Shown in pieces: positions 28,810 through 36,493 of a DNA stretch of 64,000 nt (its first letter is position 1; each line of letters starts with the position of its first letter). The notes under the pieces were generated by a model. It did not search any database and was not told the origin of the DNA. It worked only from the letters and a program-made list of their open reading frames with translations. Origin of the DNA: an uncultured Verrucomicrobiota bacterium (GTDB lineage: Bacteria; Verrucomicrobiota; Kiritimatiellia; CAJWTS01); assembly GCA_913047795.1 (NCBI GenBank), contig CAJWTS010000010.1, positions 1 to 64,000 of the forward strand. Reading direction: 5' to 3'. The position numbers and the translations under genes were made by a program.

Positions 28810-29738
28810 GTGACGAAGCGATCAGACCCTATAAACATGTTGCCGTACTGTACGGTGGCCCCTCTCCCGAGCGTGATGTTTCGCTGGATTCCGGTCGCGC
28901 GGTGGTGCGCGGGCTGTTGGCTTCCGGTTATACGGTGAGCGAGATTGACGTGGTCGGCCGTGATGTCGTTTTCCCGGCGGATGTTGACGCCGCATTCATC
29001 GCCTTGCATGGCGAATTCGGCGAGGATGGAGCCGTGCAGACGATTCTCGAGAGCCGTGGCATGCCTTATACGGGGTCCGGACCCGAGGCCAGTCGGCTCG
29101 CCTTCGACAAACGCGAGAGCAAGGCACGCTTCGAATCGGCCGGGGTCCGCACGCCGGCTTATGAGTGCCTGGCCGGAACGGAAGGGCGGACCCTCGCGTT
29201 GCCCGTGGTGGTGAAGCCCCCCTGCCAGGGCTCCACGATCGGCGTGCACATCGTGCGTGAGGAAGCGGATTGGGTCGCGGCTGTGGAGGATGCGTTGCGT
29301 TACGATACCGAAATTATATGTGAGACGTATATTCCCGGTCGCGAGTTGACGGTTGGAATCCTGGGCCACGACGCGCTACCGGTCGTCGAAATCAAGGCGC
29401 GCGACGGATGGTACGACTATGACGCCAAGTACACGGCCGGATTGACGGAATACGTGGTTCCGGCGCCGCTTTCCGCGGAACAGGCAGACGCCTGTCATGC
29501 CCTCGCGTGCGACGCCTACGATTCGCTGGGCTGCCGGGGCTTCGGCCGCGTGGATCTGCGCGAGGCTCCGGACGGCGCTTTCCATGTTTTGGAAGTGAAT
29601 ACGATCCCCGGTTTCACGGAGACGAGTTTGCTGCCAATGGCGGCTGCCGAATCGGGGATGGATTTTGTCGCCTTGTGTGACACTATCGCCCGAAGTGCCG
29701 GATGCGCCGGCACGATGGAGGTCGAGCATGCCGTTTGA
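28806..29738 (+). CDS. ddl: D-alanine--D-alanine ligase
   Basis: A 310-residue ATP-grasp ligase: 'VAVLYGGPSPERDVSLDSG' at the N-terminus, 'LHGEFGEDGAVQTILESRG', 'PYTGSGPEASRLAFDKRESK', the Lys-containing 'LPVVVKPPCQGSTIGVH' and the Mg/ATP-binding 'VLEVNTIPGFTETSLLP'. All are typical of DdlB. It makes the D-Ala-D-Ala dipeptide for the peptidoglycan stem. The GTG start overlaps the murC-murB stop as GTGA, so translation is coupled. It overlaps ftsQ by 11 nt. Confidence 0.95.
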   Translation: MSDEAIRPYKHVAVLYGGPSPERDVSLDSGRAVVRGLLASGYTVSEIDVVGRDVVFPADVDAAFIALHGEFGEDGAVQTILESRGMPYTGSGPEASRLAFDKRESKARFESAGVRTPAYECLAGTEGRTLALPVVVKPPCQGSTIGVHIVREEADWVAAVEDALRYDTEIICETYIPGRELTVGILGHDALPVVEIKARDGWYDYDAKYTAGLTEYVVPAPLSAEQADACHALACDAYDSLGCRGFGRVDLREAPDGAFHVLEVNTIPGFTETSLLPMAAAESGMDFVALCDTIARSAGCAGTMEVEHAV

Positions 29739-30639
29739 TGATGATGGATTATACCGTGGGCTGTTTCAGCAGAAGCCCGAAAAACGGCCGATCCTGCTCG
29801 TCGAATCCAAGGGAGGCGGCAAGAAGACCGCGCACATGTACCGCGTCGGCGGCATCGTCGTGTCCATCACCGTGGTCCTGATCACCATCATCCTGCTCTG
29901 GTATGGGGTCAGGTATTCCCACAGCTTGATGTTCTCCAACAACGAGATGTTCCGTGTGACGGAGCTGAACATCGAAACCCACGGCCAGGTGGTTACGCGT
30001 CCCTTCGTGCAGCAGTGCATTCCGATCGATGTGGGCACGAATCTCTTTGCCGTCGATATCGGTGCGCTGCAGGAGAATTTTCTGAAGAGGACTCCGAGCG
30101 TGAAGGACATCTACATCTCGAGGCGATTACCGGCGACGATCGATATCGAAGTGTGGGAGCGCGTGCCCGTGGCCTGGCTATCGCGCGAGGCGTTTCTTGC
30201 GATGGATCGCGAGGGCCATGTTTTCCGGTTTCCTTCGCCCAATCGAAGGATGCCGCTCATCACGGGCGCTCCGAACAAGACGTATCGGCCGGGCGAGCGT
30301 GTCGAAGGGCTCTATAGCGATGCGCTGGCTGTTATGGATGCATGTGATGCCGAACGACTCGGCAACGCCGTTGATCTCTCGCGAATCGATTTACGACAAG
30401 AATACGCGGTGCGCCCGAACGCCGTGAAACTAGTGTTGACGGGCGGGGAGATCGTGGACCTGTGGTGGGACCGCAAGAACGGAAGCAGCGCCGAGCGCCT
30501 TTCGGACGTGCGGGGCCGATTGCAGTACCTGGCAAACCTGCTGCGCGATCTTCAGTCGCGGGGGCAACGCGGCGCGACCTTTAATTTGACGCTGGATGAC
30601 TATATGCAGAACAACGCCGTCACGCTGAGGGAGGGTTAG
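29728..30639 (+). CDS. ftsQ: Cell division protein FtsQ
   Basis: A 303-residue bitopic membrane protein: about 45 cytoplasmic residues, one TM helix ('GGIVVSITVVLITIILLWYG'), then a POTRA-like domain ('FRVTELNIETHGQVVTRPFV', 'IDVGTNLFAVDIGALQENF') and the FtsQ beta domain ('SVKDIYISRRLPATIDIEVW', 'VPVAWLSREAFLAMDREGHV'). FtsQ links early and late divisome proteins. The chosen ATG has GGAGG eight bases upstream and lies within the end of ddl. Its place between ddl and ftsA is the canonical one and supports the call, since FtsQ sequences diverge widely. Confidence 0.92.
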   Translation: MPFDDDGLYRGLFQQKPEKRPILLVESKGGGKKTAHMYRVGGIVVSITVVLITIILLWYGVRYSHSLMFSNNEMFRVTELNIETHGQVVTRPFVQQCIPIDVGTNLFAVDIGALQENFLKRTPSVKDIYISRRLPATIDIEVWERVPVAWLSREAFLAMDREGHVFRFPSPNRRMPLITGAPNKTYRPGERVEGLYSDALAVMDACDAERLGNAVDLSRIDLRQEYAVRPNAVKLVLTGGEIVDLWWDRKNGSSAERLSDVRGRLQYLANLLRDLQSRGQRGATFNLTLDDYMQNNAVTLREG

Positions 30640-31844
30640 TGGCGCCGGGGCCGATTGTCGCTGTTGAGATAGGTACATCCAAAGTCGTCGTCCTTGTCGG
30701 GGAGAGACGGGAGGACGATTATCTCATGATCAGCGGCGTTGGGGAGCATCCATCGTCCGGCCTGCGCAAGGCCGAGGTGATCAATCTCGAGAATGCGGCG
30801 AACGCGCTGCGTGAGGCGCTGCATGGCGCCGAAGAGAGCGGCCGTGTGGCCATCCGCGAGGTCCACCTCGTCGTTTCCGGCGGGCATCTTCAGAGCATGG
30901 TCAATCGCGGCAGCGCGCCGGTGGACGATCCCGGGGGCGAGATAACCGAGGACGACGTTGAACGTGTGATGAACGTCGCGAGCGCCATTAACTTGCCCGA
31001 AGAACGCGACGTCCTGCACACGGTCTGTCAGCATTTCTGCATAGATGAACAGGAGCGCGTCATCAAGCCGGACGGCATGGTGGGTGCGCGCCTCTCGGTC
31101 GACATGCTGGTTGTACACGCGCTGCGTAGTTGCATCCGCAATACCGTGAAGGTTGTGACGAGCCTGGGTGTCGAAGTCGCGGACGTCGCATTCGGCGGCC
31201 TTTGCTCGGCGCTGGCGGTGTTGACTTCGGAACAGAGGTCGAGCGGCGTCGTGGTGATTGATCTCGGTGCGGGGTCGACCGATTTTTTTGCGTACGGCGA
31301 AGGTGTCGTCATGACGGGTGGCTGCATCGGCGTCGGCGGCGATCACGTCACCAACGACATTGCCCTTGCGTTTAATATACCCGGTGGCCAGGCGGAGCGG
31401 ATCAAATGCGAATCCGGCGACGCCGTGGGCGATGCCTATAACGGCGACAAGAAGATTTCCCTCCCGCCGGAGGTGGGCTTCCCCGGGCGGACGGTCCATG
31501 TCAAATCACTGCACGCGGTCATGAACGCACGCGTGGCCGAGATATTCGAGATGGTGCGCGATCACCTCGGAAGCCGGGACATGTTGCATCATCTCGCCGC
31601 GGGCGTGGTGCTCATCGGCGGAGGGGCCCACATGAACGGCGTCACGACACTTGCCGAGCAAGTCTTCGGCCTGCCCTGCACGATCGGACGGCCGCGCGAT
31701 GTCAGCGGTCTCGCGGTCGTCACCGAGGGGCCGGAGTACGCCAGTGCGATCGGCATGGTGCAGTACGGGTTCCGCACGGCCGATGTGCCGAATGACGGGT
31801 TCATACCCGCGTGGATTCGAGGAATTTTTGGAGCGGGGGCCTGA
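30639..31844 (+). CDS. ftsA: Cell division protein FtsA
   Basis: A 401-residue actin-fold protein. The phosphate-1 motif is 'IVAVEIGTSKVVVLVGE', the 1C SHS2 subdomain lies around residues 85-170 ('REVHLVVSGGHLQSM'), phosphate-2 is 'GVVVIDLGAGSTDFFAYGE' and the adenosine motif is 'GVVLIGGGAHMNGV'. The C-terminus is a short helix 'GFIPAWIRGIFGAGA' that may be the membrane-targeting amphipathic helix, joined by almost no linker. FtsA tethers FtsZ to the membrane. The GTG start shares one base with the ftsQ stop (TAGTG) and has a GAGGG box in front. Confidence 0.94.
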   Translation: MAPGPIVAVEIGTSKVVVLVGERREDDYLMISGVGEHPSSGLRKAEVINLENAANALREALHGAEESGRVAIREVHLVVSGGHLQSMVNRGSAPVDDPGGEITEDDVERVMNVASAINLPEERDVLHTVCQHFCIDEQERVIKPDGMVGARLSVDMLVVHALRSCIRNTVKVVTSLGVEVADVAFGGLCSALAVLTSEQRSSGVVVIDLGAGSTDFFAYGEGVVMTGGCIGVGGDHVTNDIALAFNIPGGQAERIKCESGDAVGDAYNGDKKISLPPEVGFPGRTVHVKSLHAVMNARVAEIFEMVRDHLGSRDMLHHLAAGVVLIGGGAHMNGVTTLAEQVFGLPCTIGRPRDVSGLAVVTEGPEYASAIGMVQYGFRTADVPNDGFIPAWIRGIFGAGA

Positions 31845-31845
31845 C

Positions 31846-33018
31846 GTGTTTGTTAACGCTGCCGAATCCGAACCGACCCCCGCCGGGCGCATTACGATCG
31901 CCGGCGTCGGTGGTGCGGGCTGCCACATCATCGCCCGAATGGTGGCGGCCATGCCCGAGGGTCCAAAATGTGTAGCGATCGATACCGATACGCGTTGCCT
32001 GGACATCTCCGGCGCGCCGAGCCGACTGCAAATCGGGAAACGCGTCGCGAAGGGCATGGGCGCGGGCGGCGACGTTTCGCTGGGACGTCTGGCCGCTTCC
32101 AACGACGCGGAACTCGTCGAGGCTATGTTGGCCGACACGGACCTGTTGTTGATTGTGGCCGGGTTGGGGGGTGGCGTCGGCACAGGCGCGGTGCCGATGA
32201 TTCTCGAGACGGCGCGCGACGCCGACGTCATGACGTTTTGCTTTCTGACCCTGCCCTTCGCATTTGAAGAAACACCGCGTGAAGAAACCGCGCGCGGTGG
32301 TCTGGCGCGCATCCAGAGCCAGGCGGATGCGGTCATCGCGCTGCCCAACGACGCCCTGAGTGCCTGGTTGGGCGAGAACGTTCGGATCGATAAGGCCTTC
32401 GAGCGCGCCGAGGAAGTGACATGCGAAGCGGTGACGGCGGTCTGGACGCTGTTGGCCAACCCGGGCGTGATCAATCTCGATTTTGCGGACCTGCGGCGCA
32501 TTGTTCAAAACACAGGTGGCGTCTGCGCTTATGGCATCGGCCATGGCCGCGGAAAGCAGCGCGCCGAGGCGGCCGTTAATGCGGCGCTGAATTTCCCTCT
32601 ACTCAAGAATGGACGCAGCCTCGAAGAATCGCCTTCTGTCCTGGTCAACATCTCCGGTGGCGGCGCGACCACGTTGACCGAGATACGGACCGTGATGGAC
32701 AAGGTCAAGGAAGCGGCGCGGGCCGACGCGCGAATTGTGATGGGTACCGCCCTAAAGGAGCGCGCCGATACAAGGCTTTCGGTCATGATCTTGACGGGCG
32801 TGCAACGACCGACCACGATTGTTCACCAGGAGCTGGATGTTGAGCTCGATGGCGAGCGGCCGCCGGACCCGGACAAGGAGGCCGAAGCAACGCAGGTGGA
32901 CCTGCCCCTCGTTGAGCCCGGCCGGGGACGTTTTCAAGATGTGGAACCGACCATATTTAGAGGGGAAGACCTCGATATCCCGAGCTACGTGCGGCGCAAG
33001 ATTACGATTGAGAAATAG
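31846..33018 (+). CDS. ftsZ: Cell division GTPase FtsZ
   Basis: A 390-residue tubulin homologue. It has the nucleotide-binding 'ITIAGVGGAGCHIIARMV', the tubulin signature 'GLGGGVGTGAVPMI', 'CFLTLPFAFE' and the T7/synergy region 'PGVINLDFADLRRIVQNTGG'. The conserved C-terminal peptide 'LDIPSYVRRK' binds FtsA and other partners. The GTG start follows the ftsA stop by one base; a longer reading frame upstream is only overlap with ftsA. The linker between the GTPase core and the C-terminal peptide is short (about 45 residues). Last gene of the murC-ftsZ unit. Confidence 0.96.
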   Translation: MFVNAAESEPTPAGRITIAGVGGAGCHIIARMVAAMPEGPKCVAIDTDTRCLDISGAPSRLQIGKRVAKGMGAGGDVSLGRLAASNDAELVEAMLADTDLLLIVAGLGGGVGTGAVPMILETARDADVMTFCFLTLPFAFEETPREETARGGLARIQSQADAVIALPNDALSAWLGENVRIDKAFERAEEVTCEAVTAVWTLLANPGVINLDFADLRRIVQNTGGVCAYGIGHGRGKQRAEAAVNAALNFPLLKNGRSLEESPSVLVNISGGGATTLTEIRTVMDKVKEAARADARIVMGTALKERADTRLSVMILTGVQRPTTIVHQELDVELDGERPPDPDKEAEATQVDLPLVEPGRGRFQDVEPTIFRGEDLDIPSYVRRKITIEK

Positions 33019-33072
33019 GGTGCGCGGTCCGATCCAAGGACGGTGCGCTAAACGCGAAGCAGGGGTGAGCCG

Positions 33073-34752
33073 ATGCAAATGATGAATATCGGCGCGACAA
33101 TCGCACTCTTTCTTGTTCTTCTCGCGAGTGCGGTGACGGTTGCCGACCCCGCGTACGCCCTCGGCGGCGCCCTGTTCGGGACCGTTCTGGTGCTGGCTCT
33201 TGTCGCAGCCGCGCGGCGCAGGCCGGGCCGCATTCGCCCCGCCGGGCCCCTCGTCAGAACCGGCCGGGCGCTGCTCTTTCGCTCGCCGGAAAAGCTGTGG
33301 CTGGTGCTGGTTGCCGGTTTTGCGGTTGTTTGTGCGAGCGTCATTTCGCATCGCCTCTTCGGTGCGATTCCACACATCGAGGATAGCGTCGCGCAGTATT
33401 TCCACGCCAAGCTGATGGCGCAGGGACAGGTGACGATGCCCAGCCATCCCCTGCCGGAATTCTTCGATGCGCCGACGATCATCAATGACGGCCGTTGGCA
33501 CTCGCAGTATCCGCCGGGGCATATCGCAATCCTTGCGATCGGGCATCTGTTTGGCGTGCCGTGGCTGATCAATCCGTTGCTCGCCGGGCTCGCCGTAATC
33601 GCGGTCTACTACCTCGCGCTGGCGTTACACGGTGCGCGTACCGCACGCGTGGCCTCGCTGCTCGCCGCGCTTTCGCCGTTCATCCTCTTCATGTCGGCGG
33701 AGTACATGAATCACGCGACGGGGCTGTTGTTCACGACGCTGTTTGCGCTGAATTTCGTGAAGGCGGATCGCGAGCGGTCACTCGGCCGCGCCGTCCTCGC
33801 CGGCGCATCGATGGGTATGGTCTTCTTGACGCGACCGTACTCGGCCGCCGTCATCGGTGTGCCCTTCGTGGTGTACGGGCTCTGGCGCTGGCCGCGGGAT
33901 GTGAAGGGATATCTTCGAAGCTATGTCACGATGGGCATTGTGTTCGCCTGTTTCTTCGGTGCGCAGTTGTGGTTCAACCACGCAACCAATGGTGATCCAT
34001 TCGTCTATGGCTACGAACGGCTGCACGGCCCGACGCACCGACCGGGATTCGGCGAGATATCGACCCAGTACGGCATCGAGGTTCACAGTTTCTGTCGCGG
34101 CGTCGAGCAGGCGTGTAGCAACGTTCGCGACCTGAGCCAGATGCTCTTCGAGTGGCCCATCACGTCCCTCGTCTTCATCGTGGTCGCGCTGCTCTGCCTG
34201 CGCGTGTCGGCCTGGCATCTCGTGTTTCTATGCAGCATGGTGGGCCTGGTCTTCGCCTATATCTATCACTATGCACTCGGCATCGCATTTGGGCCGCGTT
34301 TTTATTACGAAGTTGTCGGTCTGCTGATCGTGGTCTCCGCATACGGGGTTATGCAAACGCCGCGCCTCCTCTTGGCGGTGCTTGGATTACCCTGGCGACG
34401 CCGTGCGGTGTTTGCGACGACGGCGGCGCTGATCGGCGTCTTCTTTCTGTATGGCCTGATCGTGAACCTGCCTGCTCGCTGGCGCGGGTACGAATACTAC
34501 TGGGGTGTGCATAGCTTCTTCCTGCACAAGATCGAGAAGCAGTATCAATTCGAGAACGCGCTGGTCTTCGTGAGCGCGACCTACCGCAACGTCTACACCC
34601 GCAATCCGCCGACCGAGGATGCGTCGGTGATCTACGCACGCGATCTCGGCACGCGAAACCAGGCGCTGATGGAGCACTACCCGCAGCGTGACGTATACCA
34701 GCAGCACGGCGGCGAGTTCGTCCTCATCCGCGCGGGCGGATCGCAGGATTAA
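33073..34752 (+). CDS. GT-C (family 39-like) membrane glycosyltransferase
   Basis: A 559-residue polytopic membrane protein with roughly 11 TM helices. The first periplasmic loop contains 'IPHIEDSVAQYFHAKLMAQG', whose acidic pair (E/D) is the expected catalytic position in GT-C enzymes such as ArnT and Pmt, and 'NDGRWHSQYPPGHIAIL'. The C-terminal soluble part ends 'VIYARDLGTRNQALMEHY' plus 'PQRDVYQ', a segment shared with the convergent gene at 34820. It would transfer a sugar from a polyprenyl-phosphate carrier. A GGGGTGAG box precedes the ATG. It follows ftsZ by 54 nt and may be on the same transcript. Confidence 0.8.
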   Translation: MQMMNIGATIALFLVLLASAVTVADPAYALGGALFGTVLVLALVAAARRRPGRIRPAGPLVRTGRALLFRSPEKLWLVLVAGFAVVCASVISHRLFGAIPHIEDSVAQYFHAKLMAQGQVTMPSHPLPEFFDAPTIINDGRWHSQYPPGHIAILAIGHLFGVPWLINPLLAGLAVIAVYYLALALHGARTARVASLLAALSPFILFMSAEYMNHATGLLFTTLFALNFVKADRERSLGRAVLAGASMGMVFLTRPYSAAVIGVPFVVYGLWRWPRDVKGYLRSYVTMGIVFACFFGAQLWFNHATNGDPFVYGYERLHGPTHRPGFGEISTQYGIEVHSFCRGVEQACSNVRDLSQMLFEWPITSLVFIVVALLCLRVSAWHLVFLCSMVGLVFAYIYHYALGIAFGPRFYYEVVGLLIVVSAYGVMQTPRLLLAVLGLPWRRRAVFATTAALIGVFFLYGLIVNLPARWRGYEYYWGVHSFFLHKIEKQYQFENALVFVSATYRNVYTRNPPTEDASVIYARDLGTRNQALMEHYPQRDVYQQHGGEFVLIRAGGSQD

Positions 34753-34819
34753 CCGGTGGCGCCTGGCCGGCTCGCCGTGCCCGCGGCGACGATCGCTTAC
34801 GACTGGAGTGGAACAGCCC

Positions 34820-36451
34820 CTAGGGCCCGTACGGCGTTAGTCGATACGTGCCCGCCGCACCGGGCGGATCGACGATGAGGAGCCAGGCTTCGCGGGATTC
34901 AAAATATTCCAGCAGTGGCGCGTTTGCTTCGGTGCCGAGATCGCGTGCCCAGACGATTGGGGCGGCGTCGATGTCCGGCTCGTTGAAGACCCAATCGTGA
35001 TCCACGCGGTGCCCGGGGCCGTAGTGCACAAACACAAGCTGCGCGCGCGGCTGGGCCTTCAATCGCTCGGTCAGCAGCGCGCGCTGGATATTCCAGTCGT
35101 CCGCCCGGACCCGCGCGATCTCGCGCCAGCGGTAGCGGCGCATCTCGCCCAGCGCGTGCGCGGCCGTGACCAGCAGGACGGCCGCCACAACGATGATGCG
35201 TCCGCAGGGAACGCGTCGCACAGCGGCCGCAAGGGTTCGCGTGCCGACCATGACGAGCAGGATTGCCGCTGCTGCGAACGGCGCGAAATAATGATCCCAG
35301 TACCAGTTGGCCAGCATCACGCCGCAGAGCCCAAGGGCGAACGCCGCAAGTGCCAGTCGCGTGCGGCGGTGCCGTGCGGCCGGAATGATCAGCAGTAGAA
35401 ATACGCCGGCGAACGGCACAAGGAAGCGTGTCGCGATCCGATTCCAGAACAGGAGAACGTCCCCGATAAATGGCCCGATCGTGCCGCGCCCCTCGCGCCA
35501 GGCGTCCCAGCTGTACGAATATTCGACTTCGCGCGTCAAGAGTTCGCGGTGGAACTGCTTGATCACATCGTGCCGAATGTCCTTCTCGATCAGCGGCTCC
35601 CAGAGAAAACGCCCGGTCTCTTCGTATTGCTCGGACCATGCGACGTAGGGCAACGTTGCCGGGTTTCCGGTCACGCGATAGTTGTAGAAGGCCATCAGCC
35701 CGCCGATCACCGCGAGTGCCGCGGCCAGGGGCAGCACAACGCGGCGCAGACGGCGCGGCCATTCCGATCGCGGTGCCCTGAACCACCAGACGACGAGCCC
35801 GATTCCCACGGGCAGGCACGCGATCACACCTTCGAATGGACGGCTGTTGGCGAGCAGGCCGATGCCGACCGCGGTTAGCACGGCGTCGCGTGGGCTACCG
35901 CCGCGCGTCACGCGGCGATAGCCGCCGTAAAGCAGCACGCCGCCAAGCGCGGCAACGTTCCCGCCCCAGTAGGAGACCATCCATCGATCCCATCCGCCGT
36001 GCGTCAGAACGAGGAGCAGGGCGCCCAATAGGGCCCAGCGGGCGGGCATCCATGCGCGCAGCATCCATAGCGCCGCTGCATATAGCAAAGCGCCACTTAA
36101 CCAGATGCCGGCAATCGGTTCACCCGTGAGTCGCAGCCCGAACGCCATGAAAAGCGACTGTGCCGCTGGATACTTCGACATATAGCTGGGTACATGGATG
36201 GTGTGAAACGTTTCGAAGTGTTGCCAGTGCGGGTGCGTCGGGTTGGTCAGTCGTCCCTCGGCGAAGGTACGTGCCGCGAGCAGGTAGCTCTGTTCATCGT
36301 GCGAACGCGGTAGCGGAATGCCATGGAACCAGGTGCTCGACGCGCTAAGGAGAAGGCCGGTCAGCGCCAGTAGCGTGGCGCAGAGCCAGGGACGACGGGC
36401 AAGCGTGTTGATCAAGCGGCTCATATCAGGGTCGCCGATGGATGGCACCAC
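34820..36451 (-). CDS. GT-C (family 39-like) membrane glycosyltransferase, paralogue of the convergent gene
   Basis: A 543-residue protein with about 11 TM helices. The first loop has 'GIPLPRSHDEQSYLLAARTF', with an Asp-Glu pair at the place of the GT-C acidic motif, and later 'VPSYMSKYPAAQSLFMAFG', parallel to the 'HSQYPPGHIA' of the other protein. The periplasmic tail 'IVWARDLGTEANAPLLEY' with 'FESREAW' matches that of the product at 33073-34752. The start could be this GTG (AGGTGG upstream) or the ATG at 36424. The gene sits right downstream of the second MoxR cluster on the same strand (42-nt gap), so it may be its distal part. Confidence 0.78.
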   Translation of the reverse strand: MVPSIGDPDMSRLINTLARRPWLCATLLALTGLLLSASSTWFHGIPLPRSHDEQSYLLAARTFAEGRLTNPTHPHWQHFETFHTIHVPSYMSKYPAAQSLFMAFGLRLTGEPIAGIWLSGALLYAAALWMLRAWMPARWALLGALLLVLTHGGWDRWMVSYWGGNVAALGGVLLYGGYRRVTRGGSPRDAVLTAVGIGLLANSRPFEGVIACLPVGIGLVVWWFRAPRSEWPRRLRRVVLPLAAALAVIGGLMAFYNYRVTGNPATLPYVAWSEQYEETGRFLWEPLIEKDIRHDVIKQFHRELLTREVEYSYSWDAWREGRGTIGPFIGDVLLFWNRIATRFLVPFAGVFLLLIIPAARHRRTRLALAAFALGLCGVMLANWYWDHYFAPFAAAAILLVMVGTRTLAAAVRRVPCGRIIVVAAVLLVTAAHALGEMRRYRWREIARVRADDWNIQRALLTERLKAQPRAQLVFVHYGPGHRVDHDWVFNEPDIDAAPIVWARDLGTEANAPLLEYFESREAWLLIVDPPGAAGTYRLTPYGP

Positions 36452-36493
36452 AACTTACCACCTGCACGTCCGCTCGCAAACACTGTAGCGCAT

